From positions 248,001 through 312,000 of the forward strand of contig NZ_QUBS01000090.1 of the NCBI RefSeq assembly GCF_003390925.1: 64,000 bases of DNA. The letters run 5' to 3'. A program made the translations under genes and the position numbers. The notes beneath the pieces were generated by a model. That model saw only the letters and a program-made list of their open reading frames with translations. It was not told the DNA's origin and made no database searches. Below are positions 1 through 8,989 of the stretch, one piece after another. The stretch is from Trinickia diaoshuihuensis (lineage in GTDB: Bacteria > Pseudomonadota > Gammaproteobacteria > Burkholderiales > Burkholderiaceae). Numbering within the stretch: position 1 is the stretch's first letter; every line of letters begins with the position of its first letter.

Positions 1-3
1 CTA

Positions 4-30
4 TCAAGTTTTAGCGGCAAGGGCCGATAG
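4..30 (+). promoter_or_regulatory. Sigma-28 (FliA) promoter
   Basis: The sequence TCAAGTTT-N11-GCCGATAG matches the flagellar sigma-28 consensus TAAAGTTT-N11-GCCGATAA at 7 of 8 positions in each box, with exactly the canonical 11-base spacing. It precedes the GGDEF-EAL gene and would start a transcript about 100 bases before its ATG. Seen directly; use by FliA is inferred. Confidence 0.7.
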
Positions 31-146
31 ACCGGTATCGGGAATCAGCGAGGCCGCATCGCTTGGCTTGAACCAAGACCATCGGGCCATCTCCTCCTAC
101 TGTCCGCACCCATTTCGATCAGCGTCCTCGCGCTCGCACTCAATCA

Positions 147-2906
147 ATGACGACCGGCTTACATATCGACGCGACCCGCACAGCGATGCGGCGATGGCCG
201 CGCTATTTGTGGAGCGATCGTCGGCTCCCCGTCACCATCGCGCTCGTGGTGCTAGGGATCGGCATGTTCGCCGCCGGGGTCGGGTACACATTGAATTGGC
301 GGGAGCACCTGCACCGGGAACGAACGCGTGCTTTCCTTGTGCGCAACGATCTCGATACGCTGCAAACCCTCTATCTAAGCGCCAACGCGGACTTTCTCCA
401 AGGATTCGGAAGCGCTCGTCTAGCGTCTTTCGCCTGGCCGATCGCACGCGTGGGAAAGGCTACCGCGTGTTTCCAGCGCCTTGGCGAGGCCTACGCGCGT
501 ACGCCCGATAGTGCCGCGATCTTGCAGGCGTTGCGCGAGGAAACCGCGCAATGGGCCTATTTGCAAGCCGAGATCGCGGTCAACGCCCGTCTCGAGGACG
601 GGCGCGCCTCGGTGGACAGCGCGAGATTGCTCGATGCTAATCGCTTGCTCGAGCGAATCGCTTCGCAAGTGGCCGGACTGCGTGACGAGCAAACCGCGAA
701 ATTGAAGGCGACCGCCGACAGCGCGGCGCGACATACCGAAGTCGAAGGGCTCGTGCTCGCTCTGAGCGGCTTGGTCGCCTGCGCCTTGCTCGGCTACGCC
801 TTTATCGCTCACTATCGCGCGGGCCTCGCGCGACAGCGCGCACACGTGGTCGCCGCCGAGAGCGAGCGCCGCTTCCGAGAGTATTTCGATCATCATCCGC
901 TGCCGATGCTGATCTTCGATGTCGAAACGCTCGAAATCATCGCAGCGAACCGCGCTGCCGCGACGCAATACGACTATACGAGCGGCGAACTTGCCGGGCG
1001 CAGCATGGCGTCGCTCTATGCGCCGGCCGACTCGTGCGCGTTCCTGAGCGATCTACGGGCGACGAGGTCGGCGGGCACGGGAAGCGGAGCCGCCGGCATC
1101 TGCCGGCATCAGCGACGCGACGGAGCACTCGTCTACGTCGATCTGTCCTATCACTTCCTGACTTACGACAAGCGTGAGGCGTGCTTCATCACGGCCATCG
1201 ACGTGACGCAACGCAAGAACGCCGAACTCGAATTGCGACTGCGCAGCCGTGCCCTGAATGCCATCGGCAATGGCGTGCTCATTACGCGCGCGACCGAGGA
1301 AGGACAAATCGTCGAATATGCCAACCCCGCATTCGAAAGAATCACGGGCTACGCGCTGACCGGCATCGTCGGACGCGACTGCGCAACGCTTTGCGCACGC
1401 AGCACGAGCCGCGATCTCTTTCCGCAGTTGCAGCACATCGTCGAAAAGGGACAAGATGCCAGCACGCTGCTCCAGAGCCGGCGCGCCGACGGCCGATCCT
1501 TCTGGAATCAATTGCACGTCGCCTCCGTCAGCGATGAACGTGGCATCCCCTCGTATCACATTTCCGTCATAAGCGATCTCACCGAACTCATCGATTCGCG
1601 CGACAAGCTCGTCATGCAGGCGCGTCGCGACGCCCTCACGAATCTCCCGAACCGCGTCACGCTGCACGAACTCATCGGTCAGGCCATCGAAGAACAACGC
1701 GCGTTTGCATTGTTGTTCATGGATCTCGATCACTTCAAGGATGTCAACGACAGCCTCGGTCACGGTGCGGGCGACCGGTTACTGCGCGAAGTCGCGCGAC
1801 GCCTGTCCGATTGCGTGGGGAGTGACGGCATCGCTACGCGCTACGGCGGCGACGAGTTCGTCATGATGCTGCCGGACCCATACAATGCGCAGCGGCTCGC
1901 TAAGTTGTACGAGCGTCTCACGCGGGTATTCAGCGCGCCGATCCACGTCGACGACACGCAATTGTCCGTGCAACTGAGCATCGGCGTGGCCTGCTATCCG
2001 GAGGACGGGAACGACCCCGAGACGCTTTTGAAGCATGCGGATCTCGCGATGTACCACGTCAAAGCCAACGGCCGAAACGGCGTCGAGCGATTCAACCCAA
2101 GACTGGCGAGCGTCTCGGATGAACGCATCAAGCTTTCGCGACGGCTGCGCGATGCGCTCGAGCAAAAGGCGTTCGAGCTTGTGTACCAGCCTCAGATCGA
2201 CATGCGGGCAAGGCGCGTCTGCGGCGTCGAAGCCCTTATCCGTTGGCGTGATTCGGAATTGGGCCCCGTCAGTCCTTCCGTCTTCATCCCGCTCGCGGAA
2301 GAGAACGGATTGATCGAAGAACTCGGCGAATGGGTGCTGCATACCGCGTGTGCCCAAGCGAAACGTTGGGAGACGCATTTACCCGGCATGCGCATTTCGG
2401 TGAACGTAGCGCCGCGCCAGCTCGCCCGGGACAACTTCTGCGACGTCGTGCGTCGCGCGCTCGCGATCACCGGTCTGCCCGCCGAGCGACTGGAACTCGA
2501 AATCACCGAGGGAGCACTGGTCGCACCGAACAGCCTGCAAACGTTGCGAGCGCTGAGCGACATGGGCGTCTCGATTGCGATCGACGATTTCGGCACGGGA
2601 TATTCGAGCTTGTCGTATCTGCGTACGTTCCACGCCAACCGGCTCAAAGTGGATATGTCGTTCGTCCGCGGAATCGGCGTAAGCCATGCCGATGAGTCCA
2701 TCATCCGCGCCGTCAGTGCGCTCGCGCAAAGCTTAGGGTTCGAGATCGTCGCGGAAGGGGTGGAAAGCGACGAACAATTGCGGTTTCTGCTGGACCGCGG
2801 GTGCCCGATCATCCAGGGCTACCTATTTTCCAAGCCTTTGGCGGCGCCGGACATCGCCGCTTACGTCGCGCGGTTCGAAGCAACGGAGAGCGCCGCGCTG
2901 ACCTAG
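147..2906 (+). CDS. Membrane PAS-PAS-GGDEF-EAL cyclic-di-GMP signalling protein
   Basis: This 919-residue inner-membrane protein is predicted to make and/or break cyclic di-GMP. Transmembrane helices lie near residues 28-49 and 199-223 and enclose a periplasmic sensor region of about 150 residues. Two PAS domains follow (about 240-350 and 365-480), then a GGDEF domain with an intact GGDEF motif at residues 567-571 and an EAL domain with EAL at 695-697. Both catalytic signatures look intact, so the net activity cannot be read from sequence. The gene is monocistronic; the next gene is on the other strand. A sigma-28-type promoter upstream suggests expression with late flagellar genes. No strong ribosome binding site precedes the ATG, and an in-frame ATG lies 14 codons further in. 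Confidence 0.93.
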   Translation: MTTGLHIDATRTAMRRWPRYLWSDRRLPVTIALVVLGIGMFAAGVGYTLNWREHLHRERTRAFLVRNDLDTLQTLYLSANADFLQGFGSARLASFAWPIARVGKATACFQRLGEAYARTPDSAAILQALREETAQWAYLQAEIAVNARLEDGRASVDSARLLDANRLLERIASQVAGLRDEQTAKLKATADSAARHTEVEGLVLALSGLVACALLGYAFIAHYRAGLARQRAHVVAAESERRFREYFDHHPLPMLIFDVETLEIIAANRAAATQYDYTSGELAGRSMASLYAPADSCAFLSDLRATRSAGTGSGAAGICRHQRRDGALVYVDLSYHFLTYDKREACFITAIDVTQRKNAELELRLRSRALNAIGNGVLITRATEEGQIVEYANPAFERITGYALTGIVGRDCATLCARSTSRDLFPQLQHIVEKGQDASTLLQSRRADGRSFWNQLHVASVSDERGIPSYHISVISDLTELIDSRDKLVMQARRDALTNLPNRVTLHELIGQAIEEQRAFALLFMDLDHFKDVNDSLGHGAGDRLLREVARRLSDCVGSDGIATRYGGDEFVMMLPDPYNAQRLAKLYERLTRVFSAPIHVDDTQLSVQLSIGVACYPEDGNDPETLLKHADLAMYHVKANGRNGVERFNPRLASVSDERIKLSRRLRDALEQKAFELVYQPQIDMRARRVCGVEALIRWRDSELGPVSPSVFIPLAEENGLIEELGEWVLHTACAQAKRWETHLPGMRISVNVAPRQLARDNFCDVVRRALAITGLPAERLELEITEGALVAPNSLQTLRALSDMGVSIAIDDFGTGYSSLSYLRTFHANRLKVDMSFVRGIGVSHADESIIRAVSALAQSLGFEIVAEGVESDEQLRFLLDRGCPIIQGYLFSKPLAAPDIAAYVARFEATESAALT

Positions 2907-3034
2907 GCTTTCGCCACTTCGAGCACAGCTATCTGCGTCCCGGCGCGCACGTGCAGGCTCGGGGGACATGGCGTCAAGAACAAGCATGGGCGCACGATCG
3001 GGGTCGATGAGATCGCCGAACTGGTCGATGCGGA
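2907..3034. other. Short intergenic stretch with a possible 3' gene remnant
   Basis: Between the c-di-GMP gene and the AraC gene the plus strand holds an open frame ending in a TAG at 3037-3039. It reads KNKHGRTIGVDEIAELVDAD and has normal codon use but no start codon or upstream domain. It may be the tail of a lost gene; the family is not recognised. Confidence 0.25.
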
Positions 3035-3892
3035 CTAGGACGTGGCGGGCTGCGCCATATATCGCCCCGGCGTCGTCCCGAAGGTATCGCGGAATACGTC
3101 GATGAACGCGCTCACGTTTTCATAGCCCAATTCGAGCGCGATGCGCGTGACCGGCATGCCGTCGGCGACGCGCTCCAAAGCCGCCAACATACGCGCCTGC
3201 TGGCGCCAGCGCCCGAACGTCAGCCCCGTCTGCGCCACGAACCTGCGGCTCATCGTGCGAGCCGAGACGCCGGCCCACGCGGCCCACTCCTCCTGCCGCC
3301 GGTTGTCCGCGAGGTTGTGCGTCAATGCATCGGTAATCTTCACGAGCGCAGAGTCGGTCGGACGCGGCAAATGGAGCGGCTCCGCCTGGGCGGCGATCAG
3401 TTCGTCGATAATCACTTCGGCAATGCGAGCCTTGGCGGCATCGAGCGGCCCGCCCGCCCACGCTCCCGCGCGGTGCACGGCCTCGCGCAGCAACCCGGTG
3501 GTGCGAATCGCGCGTGGACTCGCCGGGAGATCGCGGCATCGTGCCTCGCTAATGAATACGCTCCATCCCGAGAATGGACCGAACGAGCGCACCGAGTGCT
3601 CGACGTGCGGCGGTATCCAGATTGCATGCACGGCAGGCACGACCCATTGTTGCGACGCTATGCCGACGGAGACGAGCCCATTTAACGCGCCCATCAATTG
3701 CCCGCGTGGATGACTATGCGTCGATACCACGCGCGGCGCCGGTTGCCTCAGCTCGCCCGCGGCGAGAAACGGCCCTTCGTTCGATACGACGAGGTCGCCG
3801 GGGACGATCGTGACGGCGGAAGGCGATTGATTCACTTTGACCAAAATAGCGTATGGATTGACCGTTATACCGCAGCCTGGCCAACTCCGCAC
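3035..3892 (-). CDS. AraC-family regulator with N-terminal cupin sensor
   Basis: The N-terminal half has cupin features (HSHPRGQL, then a WIPPHVEHSV second motif). The C-terminal 100 residues carry the two AraC helix-turn-helices (MSRRFVAQTG and VSAFIDVFRDTFGTTPGRY). This is the layout of AraC regulators that bind a small ligand in the cupin barrel. It diverges from the oxidoreductase gene with about 40 bases between them, so that gene is the likely target. The start is uncertain: 3892 is a GTG and an alternative in-frame GTG lies at 3835; neither has a clear ribosome binding site. Confidence 0.88.
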   Translation of the reverse strand: MRSWPGCGITVNPYAILVKVNQSPSAVTIVPGDLVVSNEGPFLAAGELRQPAPRVVSTHSHPRGQLMGALNGLVSVGIASQQWVVPAVHAIWIPPHVEHSVRSFGPFSGWSVFISEARCRDLPASPRAIRTTGLLREAVHRAGAWAGGPLDAAKARIAEVIIDELIAAQAEPLHLPRPTDSALVKITDALTHNLADNRRQEEWAAWAGVSARTMSRRFVAQTGLTFGRWRQQARMLAALERVADGMPVTRIALELGYENVSAFIDVFRDTFGTTPGRYMAQPATS

Positions 3893-3933
3893 GCATAGAC
3901 TTGGGCTTCACCTCACGCTAAAGGGAATCAGTC

Positions 3934-4899
3934 ATGATGAAAGCCGCCGTTGTCACCGCCCCGGGAAGTCAACCCATCTATATGGATTTCCGTCGGCCCG
4001 AACCGCGCGAAGGCGAGCACATCGTCGAGGTAAGCGCGTCCGCGTTAAGTCAGCTCGCCCGTGGAAGGGCGGCGGGTCGTCATTATTCCTCGTCGAACAG
4101 CTATCCGCAGGTGGTGGGCGTCGACGGCGCTGGACGATTGAACGACGGCCGGCGCGTCTATTTCTTCGGGGCCACCGCGCCTTTTGGCGCAATGGCGGAA
4201 TTCGCACCGGTTGCGCAAACGCAATGCATTGCGCTACCGGCCGCCATTAGCGACGTCACGGCAGCCGCCATCGCCAATCCGGGCATGTCTTCATGGGCGG
4301 CGTTGACGGAGCGCGCGCACTTGGTTCGCGGAGAGACGGTTTTGATCAACGGTGCAACGGGCGAATCGGGGCAACTCGCGGTGCAGATCGCCCGCCTGCT
4401 GGGCGCGGAAAAGATCATCGCGACGGGCCGTAATCCCGAGAAGCTCGAACGGCTGCGCGCGGGCGGCGTCGATACGACGATCACCTTGGCGAGCGACGAA
4501 AGCGAGATGAAAGAAGCGTTCTCGGCGGCGTTGCGCTCCGGCATCGACGTGGTGCTGGATTACCTTTGGGGGCCCAGCGCGCACGCCCTATTGCTCGCCG
4601 CCGCAAGCGCCTCGCCAGTGGAGCGCGCGCTGCGCTTCGTGCAGATCGGGTCCATGGGCGGGCTCGAACTCTCGTTGCCCGCGGCCGTATTGCGTTCGAA
4701 ACCGATCAGCCTTATGGGAAGCGGCATCGGCAGCGTCCCGTTCACCCATCTATTGAAGGCTATCGAAGGCGTGCTGCACGCCGCGGCGGACGGCCATCTC
4801 CATATCACGGCCGACGCGGTACCGTTGGCCGATTTAGCCCAGCACTGGGACGACCAAGCGGGCAAGGGGCGCAAGGTATTCGTGCCGAACCCGCGTTAG
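3934..4899 (+). CDS. Zinc-independent MDR-family quinone oxidoreductase/alcohol dehydrogenase-like protein
   Basis: A 321-residue medium-chain dehydrogenase/reductase-superfamily protein. The nucleotide-binding motif GATGESG is at about residues 141-147, and TGRNPEKLERL follows the second strand as expected for NAD(P)H binding. The catalytic zinc ligands of classical alcohol dehydrogenases are not evident, which fits the quinone reductase/crotonase-reductase branch. An AAAGGGA ribosome binding site precedes tandem ATG codons. It is divergently paired with the AraC regulator, suggesting induction by an electrophilic or quinone-like compound. The substrate is unknown. Confidence 0.88.
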   Translation: MMKAAVVTAPGSQPIYMDFRRPEPREGEHIVEVSASALSQLARGRAAGRHYSSSNSYPQVVGVDGAGRLNDGRRVYFFGATAPFGAMAEFAPVAQTQCIALPAAISDVTAAAIANPGMSSWAALTERAHLVRGETVLINGATGESGQLAVQIARLLGAEKIIATGRNPEKLERLRAGGVDTTITLASDESEMKEAFSAALRSGIDVVLDYLWGPSAHALLLAAASASPVERALRFVQIGSMGGLELSLPAAVLRSKPISLMGSGIGSVPFTHLLKAIEGVLHAAADGHLHITADAVPLADLAQHWDDQAGKGRKVFVPNPR

Positions 4900-5162
4900 G
4901 CACTTCGCTAATCGCGCTTGTTTCAAACGAATCGAAATCGTCCATTCAATTATTACTCGATTCGAAAAGGACATTTTCCGACTGATGCATTGATCACGAG
5001 TTGACCGCTACGCGAAGCCCGGCGCGGGGAGTGGAAAAGGAACAACAGCATCGTGCGGTGCCTATGAATCCAAAAATTTGAGCGTTATGCTCCGGCCCGA
5101 TGCTCCTTTTTCAAAGCCAAAGAGCACGCCTCTCCCTCCATTCAACTTGAGATTTTGATCCA

Positions 5163-6311
5163 ATGAAAGAAGTCGCGATGTCCATCGCAACGGGCGCACT
5201 TTGCGCCGTTGCCGCATCACCCGCCTTTGCTCAAAGCTCGGTCACGCTTTATGGCCTCATCGATACGGCCATTCGGTATCAAACGAATGCCGCGGCCGAT
5301 GGCAAAGATCTGATCGGCATGACAGTCGGGCCGGAAACGCATAGCCGATGGGGTTTGAGGGGAAGCGAAGACTTGGGTGGCGGCGTGTCCGCCGTCTTCC
5401 GGCTCGAAAACGGCTTCGAGGTGAATACCGGCCAGCTTCATCAGGCGAACACGCTGTTCAGTCGTCAGGCATATGTGGGCTTGTCGAGCGAAAGGTGGGG
5501 GACGGTCACGTTCGGGAATCAATATGCGCCGATGTACGACACGATGGGCGATATCTTCGATCCATTGACCGTCGGCGACTATTGGCAAGACAGTTGGGCC
5601 TGGAACGGCATCGGCAACTATCTGACGATCGCGAACTCGGTCAAGTACAAGGCGAGCTATAAAGGCTTGAGCATCGATGCGGCCTACGGTTTCAGCAACA
5701 AGCCCGGTTCAGTCGGCAACGGTGCGACGTATGCCGTCGAACTGATGTACGCGCAAGGTCCGGCGACGCTCGGCGCCGGCTTCCAGCAAACGTCCGTCCT
5801 GTCCTCGCAAGGGGCCGTGGTCAATGGCGCGAAGATCAACATGCTGCACGTCAGCGCCGCCTATCAGATCACGCCCAAGGTGCGGCTGCTCGCGGGCTGG
5901 CTGCACCAGCAAGACCGCACCGGCACGCTGGACAGCGGCATGCAGCAAGCGGGTGCGCCCGTATTGCCCGGCGCCAGCCCGAACCGCATCGACGATACGT
6001 ACTACTTGGGCGCCAACTGGCAAGCAACGGACCCGCTGCTCTTCACGTTCGCCGCTTACTACGGTCAAACCCGAAACGCCGAACGCCTCGACGGCACGCT
6101 CGGCTCGGGCATCAACTACTCGGGCACCGTGCTGGCCGAATACTCGCTTACGAAGCGCACGGAAATCTACGGCACCGCCGATTTCTCGCGCGGTACCGGA
6201 GCGTTTTCCGCGGACTATCCGGGCGTAACGAATCGGACAACCGGGGTAGTCGATTCGATCGGTCGTACGAACAACGTCGGCGCGGCCGTCGGTATCCGGA
6301 CCATGTTCTGA
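5163..6311 (+). CDS. Gram-negative trimeric porin (Burkholderia type)
   Basis: A 382-residue outer-membrane beta-barrel protein. The signal peptide (residues 1-23, ending PAFA) is followed by the family's QSSVTLYGLIDT opening. RWGLRGSEDLGGG, a typical GLSSERWGTVTFGNQY strand, and a final strand ending in Phe (GAAVGIRTMF), the outer-membrane insertion signal, complete the pattern. The protein would form a general diffusion channel. It stands alone downstream of a 263-base intergenic region and next to the D-amino-acid genes, so it may supply their substrates, but the sequence does not prove this. Confidence 0.95.
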   Translation: MKEVAMSIATGALCAVAASPAFAQSSVTLYGLIDTAIRYQTNAAADGKDLIGMTVGPETHSRWGLRGSEDLGGGVSAVFRLENGFEVNTGQLHQANTLFSRQAYVGLSSERWGTVTFGNQYAPMYDTMGDIFDPLTVGDYWQDSWAWNGIGNYLTIANSVKYKASYKGLSIDAAYGFSNKPGSVGNGATYAVELMYAQGPATLGAGFQQTSVLSSQGAVVNGAKINMLHVSAAYQITPKVRLLAGWLHQQDRTGTLDSGMQQAGAPVLPGASPNRIDDTYYLGANWQATDPLLFTFAAYYGQTRNAERLDGTLGSGINYSGTVLAEYSLTKRTEIYGTADFSRGTGAFSADYPGVTNRTTGVVDSIGRTNNVGAAVGIRTMF

Positions 6312-6316
6312 CGAGC

Positions 6317-6333
6317 CGGCAAGGCGTGCCGGG
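6317..6333. terminator. Hairpin between convergent porin and deacylase genes
   Basis: CCGGCA-AGGCG-TGCCGG forms a perfect 6-bp stem with a 5-base loop just after the porin stop codon and before the convergent deacylase stop. There is no T-run, so it may be a weak bidirectional terminator. Confidence 0.4.
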
Positions 6334-6343
6334 CGGCGCGGTG

Positions 6344-7789
6344 TTATCGCGTGCGGGTGAGTACGCGGCCCGCCCGCCGCCCGATATGGACGCCTCGCGC
6401 GAATGTCACTTCGCCGTTGACGATAACGGTTTCGATGCCCGCGGACGGCTGCGCGGGATTCTCATAGGTGGCGCGGTCGCCCACCGTCTGCGCGTCGAAG
6501 ACGACGAGGTCGGCGTAGTTGCCCACTTCGATCGTGCCGCGCCGCCCGATGCCGAACGTTCGCGCCGTGAGGCCCGTCATTTTCCATATCGCCGTTTCCA
6601 GCGGAAACAAGTTCAGTTCGCGGCAATAGCGGCCGAGCACGCGTGAGAACGTGCCCCACAGGCGAGGATGCGGCTTTTCGCTGCTGGGCAAGCCGTCCGA
6701 TCCGATCATCGTCTGTTCGAACGCCAAGATACGCTGCACGTCCGCTTCATCCATGCTGAAGTAGATCGCGCTGGCCGGCTGCAACCGCTTCGACGCCTCA
6801 GCGAGCGAGACACCCCACGATGCCGCGATGTCGGCCAGCTCATGCCCGACCAGCTCCGGATGCGAGCCGCTCGAAGCGATTCGCACGCGGCCCTTCAGAC
6901 GCGCTTCGTCCTGATGGAGCATCGTCGAACTCGCATCGTAAGGGTAGCAATCGAGGCCGACGCATTGGCATTTCATCGCCGCCTCGATCAGCGGCAACGT
7001 GACAAGCGACCGTCCGAAGTTTTGTTCGCGCGCCAATTTGTGATGCGATATGACGACGGGGACGCCGAGCGCCCGCCCGATTTCGAGCGTCTCCTCGATC
7101 GATTCGACGCATCGATCGGCTTCGTCTCGCATATGCGTCACGTAGATGCCGCCTTTCTCGGCGAGCGGTCTGCACACCTCTACGATCTCGCGCGTCGTCG
7201 CCGCGGCGGCAGGCGGATAGTACGTCCCTGTCGAAAGCCCAACCGCACCCGCATCCATTGCCTCCGACAACAGCGCCTGCATCGCGCGCACCTCGTCCGG
7301 ACGCGCCTCGCGATCGAGCGCGTCCATCGCCGAGACGCGCAACGTCGTATGCCCCACCATCGGGATTACGTTCACGGAGGCCGGCGATCGCTCGAGTGCA
7401 CCCAAGTATCCGGCGAAATCGGGAAACGACGCGCCGCCGTGCAACTCACGGCTTGCGATCAAACTCAGCGGCATGGGCCGCGGCGCGTGGTCGGCAAGCG
7501 GCGCGGTGCTGACGCCGCAGTTGCCCGTCACCACGCTCGTCACGCCCTGCGAGACCTTGGCCAACATCAACGGATCGAGCAGCAGCGCCGCGTCGTCGTG
7601 GGTGTGCGAATCGATAAAACCTGGAGCGAGGATCTTTCCCGAGGCGTCGATGACTCTGTCGGCAGTCAATCGCGACGCGTCGCCGATAAAGACGATCTGG
7701 TCGCCGTCGATGCCGACGTCCGCATCGACGCGGGGCCGTTTCGTTCCGTCGATCAACGTTGCGCCGCGGATGAGGATGGAGAGCTTCAT
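6344..7789 (-). CDS. N-acyl-D-amino-acid deacylase (D-aminoacylase)
   Basis: An amidohydrolase-superfamily enzyme of 481 residues that should release D-amino acids from N-acyl-D-amino acids. It has the IDGTKRP start of the composite beta-sandwich, the metal-binding HTH pair (H62 and H64), conserved VTGNCG and GLSTGTYYPP segments, VISHHK, and the late MIGSDGLP motif carrying the catalytic Asp. The start at 7789 gives the family's usual N-terminus and has an upstream GAGA; a second ATG at 7807 would add six residues. It diverges from the LysR gene, whose product probably controls it through the dyad at 7906-7920. Confidence 0.92.
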   Translation of the reverse strand: MKLSILIRGATLIDGTKRPRVDADVGIDGDQIVFIGDASRLTADRVIDASGKILAPGFIDSHTHDDAALLLDPLMLAKVSQGVTSVVTGNCGVSTAPLADHAPRPMPLSLIASRELHGGASFPDFAGYLGALERSPASVNVIPMVGHTTLRVSAMDALDREARPDEVRAMQALLSEAMDAGAVGLSTGTYYPPAAAATTREIVEVCRPLAEKGGIYVTHMRDEADRCVESIEETLEIGRALGVPVVISHHKLAREQNFGRSLVTLPLIEAAMKCQCVGLDCYPYDASSTMLHQDEARLKGRVRIASSGSHPELVGHELADIAASWGVSLAEASKRLQPASAIYFSMDEADVQRILAFEQTMIGSDGLPSSEKPHPRLWGTFSRVLGRYCRELNLFPLETAIWKMTGLTARTFGIGRRGTIEVGNYADLVVFDAQTVGDRATYENPAQPSAGIETVIVNGEVTFARGVHIGRRAGRVLTRTR

Positions 7790-7905
7790 ATCGTCTCGCG
7801 AGGCCATACCGTTCGTATCCCTGAATGATGAAGCGCGATGTCTTCGACGAGATGGAATATTGCCCGGTATGGGCCGGGTGTCTAATGATTTTCGCGACCG
7901 TGCCG

Positions 7906-7920
7906 ATAACCGCCGGTTAT
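7906..7920. promoter_or_regulatory. Perfect 7+1+7 dyad, candidate LysR operator (site 1)
   Basis: ATAACCG-C-CGGTTAT is a perfect inverted repeat in the divergent deacylase/LysR intergenic region. Two closely related 15-bp copies lie before the DadA-like gene and before the MFS gene, giving a shared consensus ATAAC-N5-(G/T)TTAT. Binding by the adjacent LysR protein is inferred. Confidence 0.65.
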
Positions 7921-8001
7921 GAGGGCTGCTTCTTATTCGCGCCGCGTATCGGGTAGCGTACAGTGACGCCGAACGGAAATCCTATCGGGAAAGGAAGCAA
8001 C

Positions 8002-8886
8002 GTGCGGCTACGACATATCGAAGTGTTCAGCGCCATCGTTTCGACCGGCTCGGCGGCCGGTGCGGCCAAGCTGTTGCACATCTCACAGCCCGCGATCAGC
8101 AAGATCCTCAAGCATGCCGAACAATCGCTGGGCTTTGCCTTGTTCATCCGAGACAAAGGCAAACTCGTGCCCACGCCCGAAGCATTGCGGCTGCGTCAAG
8201 AACTGGCGCCGCTCGAAGATCAGTTACGGCGAATCCGGCGTTTATCGACAAGCCTGGCCCAGGGCGCGGTGCGCCCACTGACCGTCGCCGTCACGCCGGC
8301 GATCGCCTATAGCGTGTTGCCGCGCGCCGTCGGCGCGTGGTCGAAAGCATTTCCCGATGCGCAGTGCGAACTCGCCGTGGCTCATACGCGCGAGATCGAA
8401 TATGCCTTGTTGCTCGGCGAGGCCGAACTGGGCTTGACCATGCGCCCCGTCTCGCATCCGAACCTGGTTACCACGCCTATTCTCGACTGCGCGTTGTGGG
8501 CCATCGCCCCGCCCGGCTGGTGGCCGGACGACATGCTGAGCCGTCCGTTCGAGCCCAACGAACTGACCAATACGCCATTCATCTCGATCGATACCGACGA
8601 CTACCTGGGCGCGCTGATCGCCGACTGGCTGGCGGACGCCGAGGGTATCGGCTCGCGCCTATCCGTGCAGACTTATCCGCTGGCGCGAGCACTCGTCGAA
8701 AACCGCGTCGGCCTTGCGCTCGTCGATTCGCTGACTGCCCGATCGAGCGGCGGGCAGCACACCGTCCAGACGAGGCCCGTCGCTTCCGACCAGACCTTGC
8801 ATGTCTATGCGGTCACCGAGCGTTCGCGGCCGCCTTTGAAGCCCGCCGAGCGCCTTTTGCAAGCGCTACGTGAAGCCGCCCGATAG
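8002..8886 (+). CDS. LysR-family regulator of the D-amino-acid cluster
   Basis: A 294-residue LysR-type regulator. The N-terminal winged helix-turn-helix (RLRHIEVFSAIV, GAAKLLHISQPAISKILKHAE) starts exactly at a GTG at 8002, preceded by GGAAAGGAAG. This is better than the in-frame ATG at 7963, which would add 13 residues without family resemblance. The substrate-binding domain occupies about residues 90-290. The gene sits between the divergent deacylase gene and the dadA-like/amidase/MFS genes, so it is the likely activator of all of them with an acyl-D-amino acid or D-amino acid as inducer. Confidence 0.92.
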   Translation: MRLRHIEVFSAIVSTGSAAGAAKLLHISQPAISKILKHAEQSLGFALFIRDKGKLVPTPEALRLRQELAPLEDQLRRIRRLSTSLAQGAVRPLTVAVTPAIAYSVLPRAVGAWSKAFPDAQCELAVAHTREIEYALLLGEAELGLTMRPVSHPNLVTTPILDCALWAIAPPGWWPDDMLSRPFEPNELTNTPFISIDTDDYLGALIADWLADAEGIGSRLSVQTYPLARALVENRVGLALVDSLTARSSGGQHTVQTRPVASDQTLHVYAVTERSRPPLKPAERLLQALREAAR

Positions 8887-8903
8887 CCGGCGGCGCGATG
8901 CCC

Positions 8904-8918
8904 ATAACCCGCGTTTAT
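8904..8918. promoter_or_regulatory. Imperfect 15-bp dyad, candidate LysR operator (site 2)
   Basis: ATAACCCGCGTTTAT lies between the LysR stop and the DadA-like start. It has the same length and outer arms as the sites at 7906 and 12143. Confidence 0.6.
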
Positions 8919-8989
8919 CGCTTCAGCCTTTTTCGGCATTGGACGGTTAGCCCCTAGCAGCCAACAATGCGGAAATCGATATTCTAGGG

